NCBI GenBank assembly: GCA_002720475.1 | Contig: PBIL01000006.1 | Span: 91,631 to 155,630 of the forward strand | Origin: Roseovarius sp. | Lineage (GTDB): Bacteria; Pseudomonadota; Alphaproteobacteria; Rhodobacterales; Rhodobacteraceae | DNA: 64,000 bases | Direction: 5' to 3' | In this document: positions 26,383 to 33,076 of the stretch, piece after piece | How the letters are laid out: each line of letters starts with the position of its first letter | Numbering within the stretch: the first letter of the stretch is position 1 | The notes under the pieces: model-generated | The model's database searches: none | What the model was told of the DNA's origin: nothing | What the model saw: the letters and a program-made list of their open reading frames with translations, nothing else | Made by a program: the position numbers and the translations under genes

Positions 26383-26988
26383 TTGACCGCACCGACCCTC
26401 GACAGGATGCGACCAAAGGTGAGCAAAGAGCTTGAGACCCTGCGATACCTGACCGCGCAAGAGCTGTTCGCGGCCCTGCCCGAGATCGGCGAGGACATGA
26501 CCGCCCGCCCCGTGCGCAACGAGGGGGTGATGACCTTTGCGAGCGCCCTGCTCGACAGCCCCACGCCCGAGGAAGCCGTGACCTTTGCGGCGCAGATGTT
26601 CAGCCGCCGGGTCGCGATATGGTGGGGTCACGAATGTCTGCGCCATGTGCGCGATCTGCTCGAACCGACGGATCACGCGATGATGCAGGCGGCAGCCGCC
26701 TGGGTGGCGGCACCGGACGAGAGCGCGCGCGCCGCACTTCTTGACCGGGCCCTGGCCGAGCCGATCCGCAGTCCCGGCGTCTGGCTCGCTCTCGCGACCG
26801 GCTGGGCCGGCACCTCGCTCACCCCACCCGAAACCCCGCCCGTGCAACCGCCGCGCTATCTGACCGGACGCGGTGTCAATGCTGCCGTTCTGGCCGCGCT
26901 CGCGCGTGTCGAACAGCCAAGGCGCAAGGGCACGCTCGGCGATTTCGTGTCGATGGCGCGCGATCTTGCGGCGCCCGACCTCGCCTGA
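26383..26988 (+). CDS. Unknown T6SS-linked protein between vgrG and the FHA gene
   Basis: This protein has up to 201 residues. It begins at a TTG at 26383, or at an ATG at 26407; neither has a strong ribosome site. It is mostly alpha-helical, with no signal peptide or transmembrane segment, so it is cytoplasmic. The segment FSRRVAIWWGHECLRHVRD resembles the AVWW..LC.R motif I associate with an uncharacterised family (possibly DUF6931) seen beside T6SS genes, but I cannot confirm this. Its place between vgrG (8 bases upstream) and the FHA gene makes a loading factor or assembly accessory plausible, by inference only. Confidence 0.7.
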   Translation: MTAPTLDRMRPKVSKELETLRYLTAQELFAALPEIGEDMTARPVRNEGVMTFASALLDSPTPEEAVTFAAQMFSRRVAIWWGHECLRHVRDLLEPTDHAMMQAAAAWVAAPDESARAALLDRALAEPIRSPGVWLALATGWAGTSLTPPETPPVQPPRYLTGRGVNAAVLAALARVEQPRRKGTLGDFVSMARDLAAPDLA

Positions 26989-27049
26989 CAAAACAGGATC
27001 AGAGGAACGGCGCGGCTGTGCGCCATCCGACCGACGGAGACCGGGACGC

Positions 27050-28273
27050 ATGGAAAACCAGAAGCTGCGGCTGCGCATCACCAACATGGCGAGCCTGCCG
27101 GACGGAGGGCCGCTCGAGGTTTCGGTGGAACCAGGAGAGATCCTCGAGGTGGGCCGCGACACAGGCATCGGCTGGAGCCTGCCCGACCCGCGACGCTTCG
27201 TTTCCAGCCGCCACATGGAACTGCGGCACGAAAAGGGTGTCTGGTGGCTCTACGATATTTCGACCAACGGAACGTTCGTCAACGGAGGCTCGTCACGGAT
27301 CAAGAGCCCTTACGCGCTGAACGCGGGCGACCGTCTCCAGGTGGGTCATTACAGCATAGAGGCAAGTTTCGAGGCGGGCTCCTCCGATCTGCGGCCCCAC
27401 CCTGGCGATGGGGTCCCCGCGCCTTCCCCGGAGACGCCACCGCCAGCCCCGAAGCCACATGCCGATATCTGGGGCGCGGGGTCTTTCTCCTCACCAGATC
27501 CAGTGTCCCCGGCCACGCCACAGCCGTCCGCCGACATCTGGGGAACCCGGCCGTCGCGGCCAGTGCAGGCACCTGAGCCGGCAGCGCCACCGGCCGTGCA
27601 GCCGCTGCCGGGACGCGCCCCCGGAACCGCACCTCCGGGGCCTCCCCCCGCCATATCCGGGGCGGCCCCCGATGCACGGACATCAGGAGCACAGCCCGGA
27701 CCCGCGCCCGACGCCGTGCTCGAGGCAATCGCCGCCGCCGCGGGCCTGCCCGAGGGCAGCCTCTCCCACGGCAACCCGCTCGAGACCGCCACCGAGATCG
27801 GGCGCGCACTACAGGTGCTCGGCGAAGAACTGTCGGGCTTGCTGCGCGCGCGCGCCGTGGCGCGGCGTTCGGTGCGCTCGGGTCAGGTGACGATGATCGG
27901 GCGCGAGGACAACAACCCGCTCAAGTTCATGCCCACGCCCGAGCAGGCGCTCAGCACGATGTTCGGCCCGCCTCGCCCCGGATTCCAGCGCGGCAGCGCG
28001 GCGATTCGCGCCGCCTTCGCCGATATCAAGCGCCACCAGTATGCCACCCATGCCGCCATCCAGCCCGCGCTGGCGCGGCTCCTCGACGATCTCGCCCCCG
28101 AAACGATCGAGGCCCGCGTCAAGAGCAGCGGCCTGCTCACCAATCGCCGCGCGCGCGCCTGGGAGACCTTCGTCGAACGCTGGGACGCCAAGGCGCAGGC
28201 CCATGAAAACGGCATGCTCGACGTCTTCCTGACCTATTTCGCCGAGGCCTACGATAGCGAAGGCGGGGGATGA
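27050..28273 (+). CDS. tagH: T6SS FHA-domain scaffold protein (TagH/Fha)
   Basis: This 407-residue protein has an N-terminal FHA domain (about 10-110: LEVGRDTGIGWSLPDP, SSRHMELRHE, DISTNGTFVNGGSSRI) that binds phosphothreonine. A Pro/Ala/Gly-rich linker (about 115-225) follows. The C-terminal T6SS-FHA domain contains PLKFMPTPEQALSTMF and GFQRGSAAIRAAFADIKRHQ. It is the expected substrate and effector of PpkA and PppA, and the expected target of TagF. The ATG at 27050 follows a GGAG site. It is the last clear T6SS gene before a lower-G+C stretch. Confidence 0.92.
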   Translation: MENQKLRLRITNMASLPDGGPLEVSVEPGEILEVGRDTGIGWSLPDPRRFVSSRHMELRHEKGVWWLYDISTNGTFVNGGSSRIKSPYALNAGDRLQVGHYSIEASFEAGSSDLRPHPGDGVPAPSPETPPPAPKPHADIWGAGSFSSPDPVSPATPQPSADIWGTRPSRPVQAPEPAAPPAVQPLPGRAPGTAPPGPPPAISGAAPDARTSGAQPGPAPDAVLEAIAAAAGLPEGSLSHGNPLETATEIGRALQVLGEELSGLLRARAVARRSVRSGQVTMIGREDNNPLKFMPTPEQALSTMFGPPRPGFQRGSAAIRAAFADIKRHQYATHAAIQPALARLLDDLAPETIEARVKSSGLLTNRRARAWETFVERWDAKAQAHENGMLDVFLTYFAEAYDSEGGG

Positions 28274-28848
28274 GCGGGGTGCACGGGGGCCGTACAGAAT
28301 TAGCTTGGATTTCCGCTCATACGTCAATTTCGAAGTTCGATATGAACGTGGGCCAGTTCACGAGCAGTGAGTCGAAAGATCCCAACATCAGGCTGGCGAG
28401 AGACGGATTGCTTTGGGGCGTGCGAGGAACAGCGACAAGTAAATGATCCATATGTTTCGGCGGCACCGAGCCGACAACCGCGACCGTTCCGACTTTCACA
28501 TGGACTGCTGGGCCAGGCCCCATGCCCTCACCGAGATAACTTGTCGAGAAACTCATGGCTTTTATTGCACGAACCTTCTTTCCTTTCAGAGCCATCGCGG
28601 CATCAGTGCCGCCTCGAAAATGGTCTTTGACCGGCTTCCATACCATTTCAAAATCCTCCTCAAACATTAAAACGCAATCGACATATTGCCCCGGATGACC
28701 TGATAGTCCAGCGCGGAGGGCCTGATGCTGTTTCGCTCCTCGTTCGCACACACTTGTCCGGCCACTCCCCTCGGCAGCATTTGCCGATCCGGATTTCCAT
28801 GTTAGCACTTGTTCCATAGCTCAGCCCGATTTCTGACGGAGGACATGG
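28274..28848. other. Lower-G+C stretch between the T6SS and Exb-type genes
   Basis: These 575 bases are near 50% G+C by eye, clearly lower than both flanks. Apart from the small minus-strand gene at 28317-28646, the minus strand upstream of it has a short frame whose last residues read RPSALDYQVIRGNMSIAF before a TAA at about 28664. It looks like the end of a decayed gene. The base composition suggests acquired or eroding DNA. Confidence 0.5.
28317..28646 (-). CDS. Small unrecognised protein in the low-G+C stretch
   Basis: This 109-residue frame starts at an ATG at 28646 with GAGGAGG 8 bases upstream, an unusually good ribosome site. In-frame sequence continues upstream to an ATG at 28817, but that part looks less like protein. 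The product contains ALKGKKVRAIKAMSFS, a Gly/Pro-rich YLGEGMGPGPAVHVKVG and SLMLGSFDSLLVN near the end. There is no signal peptide. I do not recognise the family. It is antisense to its neighbours and lies between T6SS and Exb genes, where cargo or immunity genes are often inserted. Confidence 0.5.
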   Translation of the reverse strand: MVWKPVKDHFRGGTDAAMALKGKKVRAIKAMSFSTSYLGEGMGPGPAVHVKVGTVAVVGSVPPKHMDHLLVAVPRTPQSNPSLASLMLGSFDSLLVNWPTFISNFEIDV

Positions 28849-29319
28849 ATGCGCCCGTTCAACACCCGCCGATCCCGCCCGCGCGCCGGGGGCGCGCGCC
28901 CGGCCACAGCCCTGATCGCCACCCTGCTCACCGCGCTGCCATTCGCCACCCCGCTCGCCGCGCAGGAGGCCGGGCGCTTCACGCTGGAGCTCAACAATAC
29001 CGAGGCGGTGGAGGGCGGCTGCCGGCTGACCTTCGTGGCCCATAACGCCACCGGCACGGCGCTCGAGCAGACGTCCTACGACGTGGCCGTGTTCGACGAG
29101 ACCGGCGCGGTCTCGGACCGGCTCATTCTCGAATTCGGGCGGCTCACGCCGGACAAGACGCGGGTGGTGCAGTTCCTGCTCAACCGCGGCTGCGGGCAGG
29201 TCTCGCGGCTCCTGCTCAACGACGCCGAGGATTGCGTGACCGCCGACGGGACAGACTCGCGCATCTGCATGGACGCGCTCGAGGGCTCGTCGCGCACGGA
29301 CATCGCGTTCGGAAGCTGA
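28849..29319 (+). CDS. Secreted Cys-rich protein heading the Exb-type operon
   Basis: This 156-residue protein has a signal peptide carrying an Arg pair and ending LAAQ near residue 40. A compact beta-rich domain follows (FTLELNNTEAVEGGCRLTF, ATGTALEQTSYDVAVFDETG). Four Cys in the mature part (EGGC, NRGC, AEDC, SRIC) could form two disulfides. A second ATG overlaps at 28845; I chose 28849 because GGAGG then sits 5 bases upstream and the frame is the long one. It is 4 bases ahead of exbB, so it is probably the periplasmic partner of that complex. No function is known to me. Confidence 0.75.
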   Translation: MRPFNTRRSRPRAGGARPATALIATLLTALPFATPLAAQEAGRFTLELNNTEAVEGGCRLTFVAHNATGTALEQTSYDVAVFDETGAVSDRLILEFGRLTPDKTRVVQFLLNRGCGQVSRLLLNDAEDCVTADGTDSRICMDALEGSSRTDIAFGS

Positions 29320-29323
29320 GCCC

Positions 29324-29962
29324 ATGACCGGATTTCCCCTCGCGGATATCAGTCCGCTCGGCTGGGCCGTGCTCGCCGCGCTCGCGCTCCTGTCGGTCTT
29401 TGCCACCACCGTGGTGCTGGTCAAGCTGATCCAGTTCCGCCGCGCCCGGCTCGGGCGCGCGCGCCCGGCACAGGAGGCGCTGCGGCTGTGGCAGGCGGAC
29501 GATCCTGCTGCGGCCGCGCGCGTGCTCGACGGCGCGGCGGGGCCGCAGGCCGCGCTGCTGCGCGAGGTCTTCGCGGCACTCGCCGCCCATCCCGGCGCGT
29601 CGGCCCTCGCGCAGGCACGCGGCACGCAGCGCGCGCTGACCGATCTGGGGGCTCTCGAACGCAACATGCGCGGGCTCGAGGCAGTGGTCCAGGCCGCGCC
29701 CATGCTGGGGCTGCTCGGAACCGTGATCGGCATGATCGAGGCATTCGGGCGGCTGGCCGAGGGCAGCGGTGCCGCCGATCCGGCGGCGCTGGCGGGGGGT
29801 ATCTGGACCGCGCTCATCACCACCGCGGTGGGGCTGGCCATTGCCATCCTCTTCTACTTCCTAGCCACCTGGCTGGAGGCGCGGATCGACCGCGAACGCG
29901 CGGCGCTGGAGGGGTTGCTGGCTGCCATTACCGGCGATGTCCCGCCGCGCAGGGCAGGCTGA
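29324..29962 (+). CDS. exbB: ExbB/TolQ/MotA-family proton-channel protein
   Basis: This 212-residue protein has three predicted membrane helices (about 11-35, 128-150 and 165-190) around a cytoplasmic loop. It shows the family signature VVQAAPMLGLLGTVIGMIEAF and the last-helix segment GIWTALITTAVGLAIAI. ExbB-type pentamers conduct protons and drive a rotary or pumping ExbD dimer. It is the first of four tightly packed genes. It is distinct from a tol-pal locus, since no tolB, pal or ybgC is nearby. Confidence 0.88.
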   Translation: MTGFPLADISPLGWAVLAALALLSVFATTVVLVKLIQFRRARLGRARPAQEALRLWQADDPAAAARVLDGAAGPQAALLREVFAALAAHPGASALAQARGTQRALTDLGALERNMRGLEAVVQAAPMLGLLGTVIGMIEAFGRLAEGSGAADPAALAGGIWTALITTAVGLAIAILFYFLATWLEARIDRERAALEGLLAAITGDVPPRRAG

Positions 29963-29963
29963 C

Positions 29964-30410
29964 ATGGCGGCGACGGGGCTAGAGGGGCCGCTCGGCCGCG
30001 CGCCCCGGACCCGGCGCGGTTTCGCGCTCACGCCGCTGGCCGACATCATGTTCCAGCTGCTCATCTTCTTCATGCTCTCGAGCAGCCTTGCGCCCTATGC
30101 CCTCCTGCCGCTTTCCCCGCCCGCCCGCGCTCCGGGGACCGAAGCCGGGGTTCCGCCGCGCCCCGCATCCGACGCAGTGCCGCAGCCGCTGGCTCAGGCC
30201 ATCTGGCACCTTGAGCGCGGTGCGGTGCGCGCAGGAGACATCCGGCTCCCCTTCGAGTCGCTGCCCGAGGCGCTCTCGGTTCTGCGCGCCGAGGGTATTT
30301 CGGACATCGTGGTGTTCATCTCCCGACAGGCGCGGGCGCAGGACCTCGCCGACCTGCTCGTGCCGGTGCGCCGCGCGGGTGTCGTGCGGCTGCAACTGAT
30401 CGGACGCTGA
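29964..30410 (+). CDS. exbD: ExbD/TolR-family protein with the membrane Asp
   Basis: This 148-residue protein has a short cytoplasmic tail, one transmembrane helix in FALTPLADIMFQLLIFFML with the conserved Asp at residue 27, a Pro-rich linker and a TolR-like periplasmic domain (LPEALSVLRAEGISDIVVFI). The Asp is the expected proton carrier facing the ExbB channel. I start at the ATG at 29964, one base after the exbB stop, because the upstream in-frame ATG would extend into exbB without a better signal. Confidence 0.85.
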   Translation: MAATGLEGPLGRAPRTRRGFALTPLADIMFQLLIFFMLSSSLAPYALLPLSPPARAPGTEAGVPPRPASDAVPQPLAQAIWHLERGAVRAGDIRLPFESLPEALSVLRAEGISDIVVFISRQARAQDLADLLVPVRRAGVVRLQLIGR

Positions 30411-30415
30411 GCGCC

Positions 30416-30826
30416 ATGGGCCCGCTCTTTCGCCCCCGTCCGCGCTTTCGCCCCGATTTTTCGCTGGCGACGGTGAATATCGTGCTGCTGCTCCTGCTCT
30501 ATTTCCTGGTCGTGGGCGATCCCGCCGACCCCGAGGAACGCGCGATCATGCCGCCGACCACACGCGATCTGCCGCTCGACGGACTGCCGCGCCCGCTGCT
30601 GGTGGCAGGGTCGGAGGAGGCGCTGGCGCTCGACGGTGCGGCGGTGAGCCTCGCCGACCTGCGCGACCGGATCGCTTCGGGCACCCTGCCACGGGTGCAT
30701 CTGCTGATCGGCCGTGACCATCCGGCACGCGCGGTGCTCGACCTCGTGGGCGCGCTCTCCGCCGCCGGGGCCGAGATCCGCATGGTCACGCTGCGCAGCG
30801 CGACATCGCGCGAGGCGGACCGGTGA
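30416..30826 (+). CDS. Second ExbD-like protein with Asn in place of the membrane Asp
   Basis: This 136-residue protein has the ExbD layout: basic tail, one transmembrane helix (LATVNIVLLLLLYFLVVG) and a TolR-like periplasmic domain (VSLADLRDRIASGTLPRVHL). The residue matching the essential Asp is Asn21 (codon AAT at 30476-30478). A lone subunit like this could not carry protons, so it may pair with the Asp-bearing ExbD in one heterodimer. It starts 5 bases after exbD and its stop overlaps the GTG of the next gene. Confidence 0.82.
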   Translation: MGPLFRPRPRFRPDFSLATVNIVLLLLLYFLVVGDPADPEERAIMPPTTRDLPLDGLPRPLLVAGSEEALALDGAAVSLADLRDRIASGTLPRVHLLIGRDHPARAVLDLVGALSAAGAEIRMVTLRSATSREADR

Positions 30827-32214
30827 GCGCGCCGCCCCCGCCGGTTCCCGTCCCCGATGCGGCGGGCTGGGTGCTCGTGGCCGGGGTCTCGGCCTCACTG
30901 CATCTCGCGGCTGCCTCGGCGATGGTGCTCGCGCTGGCCGGGCAACCGCAAGCGCCCGTTTCGGGCACCGCAGGCATCGTGATCCGCAATCTTCCCCCGG
31001 TCACCGGCACGACCGCCGAGCCGGGCCGCGCGCAGCACACCGCCGTCACCGACCGGCTCCGCCCGCTCGACGATCCGGCCGAAGCGGCGCGCGCCGAAGC
31101 GGCCGAAGCGCGGATCGCTGCCGCTCCGACCGGTCCCGTCGCCACGGACCGGCCTGCACATGCGCGCCTCGCCCCGATCGAGACGATGCCGCCGGAACCG
31201 GAGGCTTCGCGCGGCGCGCCCGTCCCGGCCACGCCGGACGATCCCGCGCGTCTCGCGCCGCTGGGAAATCTGCGCAAGGTGCCGCAGGCGATCTCGGCTG
31301 AGCGTGCAAGCGCACGCCTGGAACCGCGCAGCCCCGCGATCCGGCAAGCCGCTCCCGCAGCCGTGGCTGCCACTCCGCGTCGCCTCGAACCCGACGGTGC
31401 CGCCGTGCCGAGAAACGAAGAGGCCGCGGCCCTGCGCGCCCCCGTCGAGCGCGCCGCCCGCACCGACCAACCCAGCGCAGCGCCCGCTCCCCTGCCCCGG
31501 GAACCCAAGCGCCGTCCCAGCCGGGCGCGGCGCGACGGGCCGGACCAGCGGCTTTCGGACCGGCAAGCCGAAGCCGCCGACCGGCGCGCCTCCGGTCCCG
31601 ACCTGGGCCGCGCGCAGCGGCTCTTGCAGGGGCTGCATGACACTCCCTGCCACCTGGTGATCCGGCTTCAGGGCGGGGTGCCGGGGCTTGCGGCGCTTGG
31701 ACGCGATCCGGGGCTGCTGGCCGAGGCCGGCAAGCGGCTGGCCGAGACCTTCGTCCCCGAAGCTCGTCCGACCCTCGCAACGCATCCGGTTGCGTCCGGG
31801 CAATGCCCGGTTCTCGATTTCGCTCGCGTCGCCGGGGATGATCCGATGCGCGGCATCGAGCTCGACCTGTGGCGGCCAACCGTGTCGGACGAACGCCCGC
31901 TGGCCGGTACGCTCTTGCATGACCATCCCGGCTCGCTGCACCTTTTGCTGGCAGACGCGGCAGGGCAGGTGCATGACCTGACCGGGTTTCTCCGGCCCGG
32001 TCCCGATGGCAGCGACTTCCTGGTGCCGGTCAGCGGCAGCACAGACGGCGGGCGCGGCCTGCTCGTGGCCATCGCCACGCCGTTTCCGCTCGAGAGCCTC
32101 CGCGCGCATTCCGGGCCACGCCCGACCGGGCGCGTGTTCGAGAGCCTGGCCGCCGAACTGGCGCAGCTCGGGATGGTGCCCGATCTGGCACTCGCGGCTT
32201 TCGCGCTCGAGTAA
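30823..32214 (+). CDS. TonB/TolA-like protein with a PpkA-type periplasmic domain
   Basis: This 463-residue protein starts at a GTG overlapping the stop of the second exbD-like gene (GTGA). It has one N-terminal transmembrane helix (about 13-38) and a long Ala/Pro/Arg/Glu-rich periplasm-spanning region to about residue 265. The C-terminal domain carries Cys276, GQCPVLDF with Cys328, LLLADAAGQVHDL and LLVAIAT near 415. This domain parallels the periplasmic part of PpkA: Cys-Cys spacing 52 against 53, second Cys to VAIAT 87 against 89. The topology matches a TonB- or TolA-like energy transducer. No classical TonB C-terminal fold is visible, so the partner is probably not a TonB-dependent receptor. 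Confidence 0.82.
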   Translation: MSAPPPPVPVPDAAGWVLVAGVSASLHLAAASAMVLALAGQPQAPVSGTAGIVIRNLPPVTGTTAEPGRAQHTAVTDRLRPLDDPAEAARAEAAEARIAAAPTGPVATDRPAHARLAPIETMPPEPEASRGAPVPATPDDPARLAPLGNLRKVPQAISAERASARLEPRSPAIRQAAPAAVAATPRRLEPDGAAVPRNEEAAALRAPVERAARTDQPSAAPAPLPREPKRRPSRARRDGPDQRLSDRQAEAADRRASGPDLGRAQRLLQGLHDTPCHLVIRLQGGVPGLAALGRDPGLLAEAGKRLAETFVPEARPTLATHPVASGQCPVLDFARVAGDDPMRGIELDLWRPTVSDERPLAGTLLHDHPGSLHLLLADAAGQVHDLTGFLRPGPDGSDFLVPVSGSTDGGRGLLVAIATPFPLESLRAHSGPRPTGRVFESLAAELAQLGMVPDLALAAFALE

Positions 32215-32299
32215 CGCCGGTCCTGGCCCGGCCCGGAAAGGCAACAGGCAGGATGCACGCCTCCTGCGGCAGGGGCCGGTCGCCCGGCCGCCGCAGGTC

Positions 32300-32953
32300 T
32301 CAGCCCGGCAGGCTCACCTTGCGCAGATAGGGCAGCTCGGCGTCGAAGGTGCCGAATTTCTCGCGCGCGGCGGCGTCATCGACCGAGGTCGGCACGATCA
32401 CGTCCTGCCCGAGGGTCCAGTCGGCCGGGGTTGCCACGTTGTGCTTCGCGGCGGTCTGGAGCGCGTCGAGCGCGCGCAGCACCTCGGCGAAATTGCGCCC
32501 CACATTCATCGGGTAGGTCATCATCAGCTTTACCTGCTTGTCCGGCCCGACGATGAAGACGCTGCGCACCGTGGCGCTGTCTGCGGGCGTGCGGCCCTCG
32601 GGCAGATAGGCCTCGGCGGGCAGCATGTCGAAGGCCTTGGAGACCTTCAGATCCTCGTCCGCGATGATCGGGAATGTCGGGGCGGCGCGCCCCACCTTCT
32701 CGATATCGGCCTTCCATTTCCGGTGATCCTCGACGCCATCGACCGAAATGCCCATCACCTTGCAACCGCGTTTCTCCCATTCCTCGGCCAGCCGCGCCAC
32801 GGCACCGAACTCGGTGGTGCAGACCGGCGTGAAATCCTTGGGATGCGAGAAGAGGATCGCCCAGCTGTCGCCGATCCAGTCGTGCAGCGAGAACGTGCCG
32901 CGATCGGTCTCGACGGTCAGATCGGGGATCGTGTCGTTGATGCGAAGTGCCAT
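32300..32953 (-). CDS. 1-Cys-type peroxiredoxin (AhpC/Prx6 family)
   Basis: This 217-residue peroxiredoxin reduces peroxides through the peroxidatic Cys in HPKDFTPVCTTEFG (about residue 47). The Prx6-type long C-terminal region is present (RALDALQTAAKHNVATPADW) and VRSVFIVGPDKQVKL marks the active-site face. AGGAGG precedes the ATG at 32953. It is divergent from the aldehyde dehydrogenase gene, and their shared promoter region contains a perfect 14-base palindrome. Confidence 0.92.
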   Translation of the reverse strand: MALRINDTIPDLTVETDRGTFSLHDWIGDSWAILFSHPKDFTPVCTTEFGAVARLAEEWEKRGCKVMGISVDGVEDHRKWKADIEKVGRAAPTFPIIADEDLKVSKAFDMLPAEAYLPEGRTPADSATVRSVFIVGPDKQVKLMMTYPMNVGRNFAEVLRALDALQTAAKHNVATPADWTLGQDVIVPTSVDDAAAREKFGTFDAELPYLRKVSLPG

Positions 32954-32984
32954 GAAAGCCTCCTGTCTGGGAATGCGCGCCGCG

Positions 32985-32998
32985 AATTTGATCAAATT
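32985..32998. promoter_or_regulatory. Perfect 14-bp palindrome between peroxiredoxin and aldehyde dehydrogenase genes
   Basis: AATTTGATCAAATT is fully self-complementary and A+T-rich in a G+C-rich region. It lies 32 bases upstream of the peroxiredoxin ATG and 79 bases upstream of the dehydrogenase ATG. It may be an operator for a shared regulator. It contains TTGATCAA but not the spaced half-sites of an FNR box. Confidence 0.4.
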
Positions 32999-33076
32999 GA
33001 TCCCAGGCCGACTCATCCGACCTTGCGGCGCGCGGGAACGGCTGACAGAGTGCCGCCAAATCCACGGAGGTCAACC

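Noticed and set aside
24303-26564. 753-residue minus-strand open frame opposite vgrG
   Set aside because: No domain is visible and the plus strand encodes a complete VgrG with gp27 and gp5 motifs.
29324-30826. Possibility that the exb-type genes are tolQ-tolR of a tol-pal locus
   Set aside because: There is no tolA with a typical C-terminal domain, tolB, pal or ybgC nearby. Two ExbD-like genes and a PpkA-like C-terminal domain do not fit tol-pal.
32215-32299. Terminator between the TonB-like gene and the convergent peroxiredoxin gene
   Set aside because: A 6-bp GCAGGA/TCCTGC pairing exists, but it is short and not followed by a T-run in either direction.
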